Part shown: positions 4,802-6,459 of the stretch, in pieces
Layout: the number at the start of each line of letters is the position of its first letter
Numbering within the stretch: position 1 is the first letter of the stretch
Assembly (NCBI GenBank): GCA_023230905.1
Contig: JALNWL010000149.1
Span: 1-6,459 of the forward strand
Source: Syntrophales bacterium
Lineage (GTDB): Bacteria > Desulfobacterota > Syntrophia > Syntrophales > UBA2251
Direction of reading: 5' to 3'
DNA: 6,459 nucleotides
The notes under the pieces: generated by a model
Told to the model about the DNA's origin: nothing
Seen by the model: the letters and a program-made list of their open reading frames with translations, nothing else
The model's database searches: none
Translations under genes and position numbers: made by a program

Positions 4802-6196
4802 TCGATTGAGGAAGGCCTCGCCGATCTTCAGCACATTGCCCGCCCCCAGGGTGAGGATCACGTCCGACGGCTGCGCCGTCCTGATCAACTCCTCCACGAT
4901 CGCCTTGAAATCGCCGATATACTGCACGTCCCGGTGGCCGGCCCGGCGGATGCCGTCGGCCAGGGCGGCCGCGCTCACCCCCGGGATGGGCTCTTCGCTC
5001 GCCGCGTAGATGTCCGTCACGATGAGCCGGTCCGCGTTGGGGAAGGCCGTCAGGAACTCCTGGAAAAGGGCCTTCGTCCGCGTGTAGCGGTGGGGCTGGA
5101 AGACGACGATCAGGCGGTCGGGCCACACCTGACGGGCCGCCGCCAGGGTCTCGCGGATTTCCGTGGGGTGGTGGCCGTAATCGTCCACGACGGTGACGTC
5201 GTTGACCCGGCCCTTCACCTCCAGGCGCCGCTGCACGCCCGTGAAGGTCTTGAGCCCGGCCCGCACGGCGCTGAAGGAGACCTCCAACTCGCGGGCGGCG
5301 GCGATCGCGGCCAGGGCGTTGTAGATGTTGAAAAGCCCCGGGGCGTTGAGGGTCACCGAGCCCTGGAGGTCGTTCCGCCAGTACACGGCGAACTTGGCCG
5401 TCCGGCCGGAGAAGTGGATCTTCTCCGCCCGCCAGTCCGCCTCGCGGTGCAGGCCGTAGGTGATGACCCGCCGCTTGATCCGGGGGAGGATCGCCCGGAC
5501 GTTCTCGTCGTCCAGGCAGACGATCGTCGCCCCGTAAAAGGGGACGATGTTGGCGAACTGGAGAAACGCATCCTTGATCTCGGCGAGGTCGCGGTAGTGG
5601 TCGAGGTGCTCCCGGTCGATGTTCGTGATGACGGCGAGCGACGGGGAGAGCTTGAGGAACGAGCCGTCGCTCTCGTCGGCCTCGGCGACGATGACCTCGC
5701 CGTCGCCCAAGCGGGCGTTGCTCCCGATGGAGGCGAGTTTGCCGCCGATGACCATCGTCGGGTCCAGGCCGCCCCGGGCCAGGATGGTCGCAATCATCGA
5801 GGTGGTCGAGGTCTTGCCGTGGCTCCCGGAGACGGCAACGGAAAACTTCATCTTGAGGAGTTCCGCCAGCATCTCGGCCCGCGGGATGACGGGGACGCCC
5901 CGCCGCTTCGCCTCCAGGACCTCGGAGTTGTCCGGCCGGACCGCCGTGGAGGTGACGACGACATCCGCCGCCCCGACGTGGGCGGCGCCGTGGCCCTGGT
6001 GGATGGTCGCGCCCAGGTCGACCAGGCGCTCCGTAATGTCCGTCCGGTTCTGGTCGGAGCCGGTGACGGCGTAGCCGAGGTTCAGGAGGACCTCGGCGAT
6101 CCCGCTCATGCCGATCCCGCCGATGCCGACGAAGTGGATCTGCCGGACCTTGCGGCGCATCATATCGGTTTTCTTGCTGTTCTTCTGTTTTCGCAT
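4799..6196 (-). CDS. murC: UDP-N-acetylmuramate--L-alanine ligase MurC
   Basis: Cytoplasmic ATP-dependent ligase that adds L-alanine to UDP-MurNAc, the first peptide-stem step. With the chosen start it has 465 residues, normal for the family. The N-terminal UDP-binding Rossmann motif is FVGIGGIGMSG (residues 22-32), the ATP P-loop is GSHGKTST (124-131), and the Mg/ATP residues are in AEADESDGSF (171-180). The Mur-ligase motif NIDREHLDHY is at 192-201, LFNIYNALAA at 288-297, and the C-terminal domain shows DDYGHHPTEI (338-347) and FQPHRYTRT (366-374). The start is uncertain. ATG 6196 has a weak GGGA 9 bases upstream. ATG codons at 6163 and 6160 give a more standard MRRKVRQIHFVGIGG start but with only a poor GAAGAA. 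A TTG at 6232 keeps the frame open but has no Shine-Dalgarno. The stop TAG lies in an array repeat. Confidence 0.97.
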   Translation of the reverse strand: MRKQKNSKKTDMMRRKVRQIHFVGIGGIGMSGIAEVLLNLGYAVTGSDQNRTDITERLVDLGATIHQGHGAAHVGAADVVVTSTAVRPDNSEVLEAKRRGVPVIPRAEMLAELLKMKFSVAVSGSHGKTSTTSMIATILARGGLDPTMVIGGKLASIGSNARLGDGEVIVAEADESDGSFLKLSPSLAVITNIDREHLDHYRDLAEIKDAFLQFANIVPFYGATIVCLDDENVRAILPRIKRRVITYGLHREADWRAEKIHFSGRTAKFAVYWRNDLQGSVTLNAPGLFNIYNALAAIAAARELEVSFSAVRAGLKTFTGVQRRLEVKGRVNDVTVVDDYGHHPTEIRETLAAARQVWPDRLIVVFQPHRYTRTKALFQEFLTAFPNADRLIVTDIYAASEEPIPGVSAAALADGIRRAGHRDVQYIGDFKAIVEELIRTAQPSDVILTLGAGNVLKIGEAFLNR

Positions 6197-6245
6197 CGAA
6201 ACGTCCCATGTTCGCCCGGGGATCGGGCGCAAATCAACACACTTT

Positions 6246-6278
6246 ATATGGTATGTGGCCGGGCTCTATATACCATAT
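6246..6278. promoter_or_regulatory. AT-rich inverted repeat in the murG-murC spacer
   Basis: ATATGGTAT (6246-6254) and ATACCATAT (6270-6278) are a perfect 9-bp inverted repeat separated by 15 nt (GTGGCCGGGCTCTAT). A third related half-site, GCCATAT, lies at 6284-6290. It stands out as an AT-rich patch in G+C-rich surroundings, 50 to 82 bases before the murC start. It could be an operator, an internal promoter region (TATAAA-like on the minus strand at 6243-6248, with no convincing -35) or an mRNA hairpin. The symmetry is certain; the role is not. Confidence 0.45.
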
Positions 6279-6361
6279 CTGGTGCCATATCCACCGAAAA
6301 GTGGCCTTCCGCCTGCGCAATATCCGGGGCTTCCCCCTTGCCCCTTTTTCCCCCGCCCCGC

Positions 6362-6459
6362 TCATGTTTGCAGGAGCGCCAGACACGCGTCGACGATGTC
6401 CCGGGCCGCGTGGGTGTTCCCCAAAGCCGCCGACCGAGTCGCCATCCCGTGGAGCGCCG
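6362..6459 (-). CDS. murG: MurG C-terminus (partial): UDP-GlcNAc:lipid I GlcNAc transferase
   Basis: The last 31 codons of a gene running in from beyond the window, ending in TGA at 6362-6364. The residues read ALHGMATRSAALGNTHAARDIVDACLALLQT. This resembles the C-terminal helix of MurG (MA..AR.LG.P.AA..I.D..L.L), and murG is the expected gene before murC in dcw clusters. MurG is a peripheral inner-membrane glycosyltransferase that converts lipid I to lipid II. Identification rests on this short tail plus position, since the catalytic part is outside the window. A spacer of 165 bases separates it from murC, longer than the ftsQ-ftsA-ftsZ gaps. Confidence 0.8.
   Translation of the reverse strand, partial: ALHGMATRSAALGNTHAARDIVDACLALLQT

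Noticed and set aside
4788..6209. Minus-strand open frame of 473 codons overlapping murC
   Set aside because: It is a frame-shifted shadow of murC with no Mur-ligase motifs; murC itself is intact in the neighbouring frame.

Overview
The window is a G+C-rich segment of a bacterial division and cell-wall (dcw) cluster. All genes lie on the minus strand, so transcription runs from position 6459 towards 1. In that direction the order is murG (3' end only), murC, murB, ftsQ, ftsA, ftsZ, which is the canonical 3' half of the cluster. Protein style (FtsZ beginning MFVLSDENAVHAARIKVIGIGGGG, a type II-like MurB, a FtsQ with a POTRA domain) and the gene order suggest a Gram-negative Desulfobacterota/'deltaproteobacterial' organism. 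That assignment is inference, and no finer placement is supported.

Region by region: 1-36 is the spacer after ftsZ, and its first 20 bases look like the end of a dispersed, transposase-associated repeat. 37-3297 carries ftsZ, ftsA and ftsQ, tightly packed with gaps of 12 and 15 nt and a clear Shine-Dalgarno before each gene. 3298-3515 is a non-coding gap filled by palindromic repeats built on AATAGGGACAGCGCCCTATT. 3516-4613 is murB, which holds an in-frame insertion of about 65 residues whose centre is a double-hairpin palindromic repeat. 4614-4798 is a second gap holding the same repeat family. 4799-6196 is murC. 6197-6361 is a short spacer with an AT-rich inverted repeat, and 6362-6459 is the end of murG. 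No stretch longer than 300 bases lacks a gene.

Functionally, MurB and MurC make UDP-MurNAc and add its first amino acid (MurB reduces UDP-GlcNAc-enolpyruvate, MurC attaches L-alanine). MurG transfers GlcNAc to form lipid II. FtsZ, FtsA and FtsQ build and anchor the divisome that directs insertion of that precursor at the septum. D-Ala-D-Ala ligase (ddl), often found between murB and ftsQ, is absent here, and that position is occupied by repeats.

The genes themselves are ordinary. The unusual content is repetitive DNA that has colonised this essential operon. Two intergenic, REPIN/MITE-like arrays each run from a stop codon nearly to the next Shine-Dalgarno, and their edges form the TAG stop codons of murB and murC. 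A different palindromic repeat appears to have been domesticated as extra protein inside MurB.
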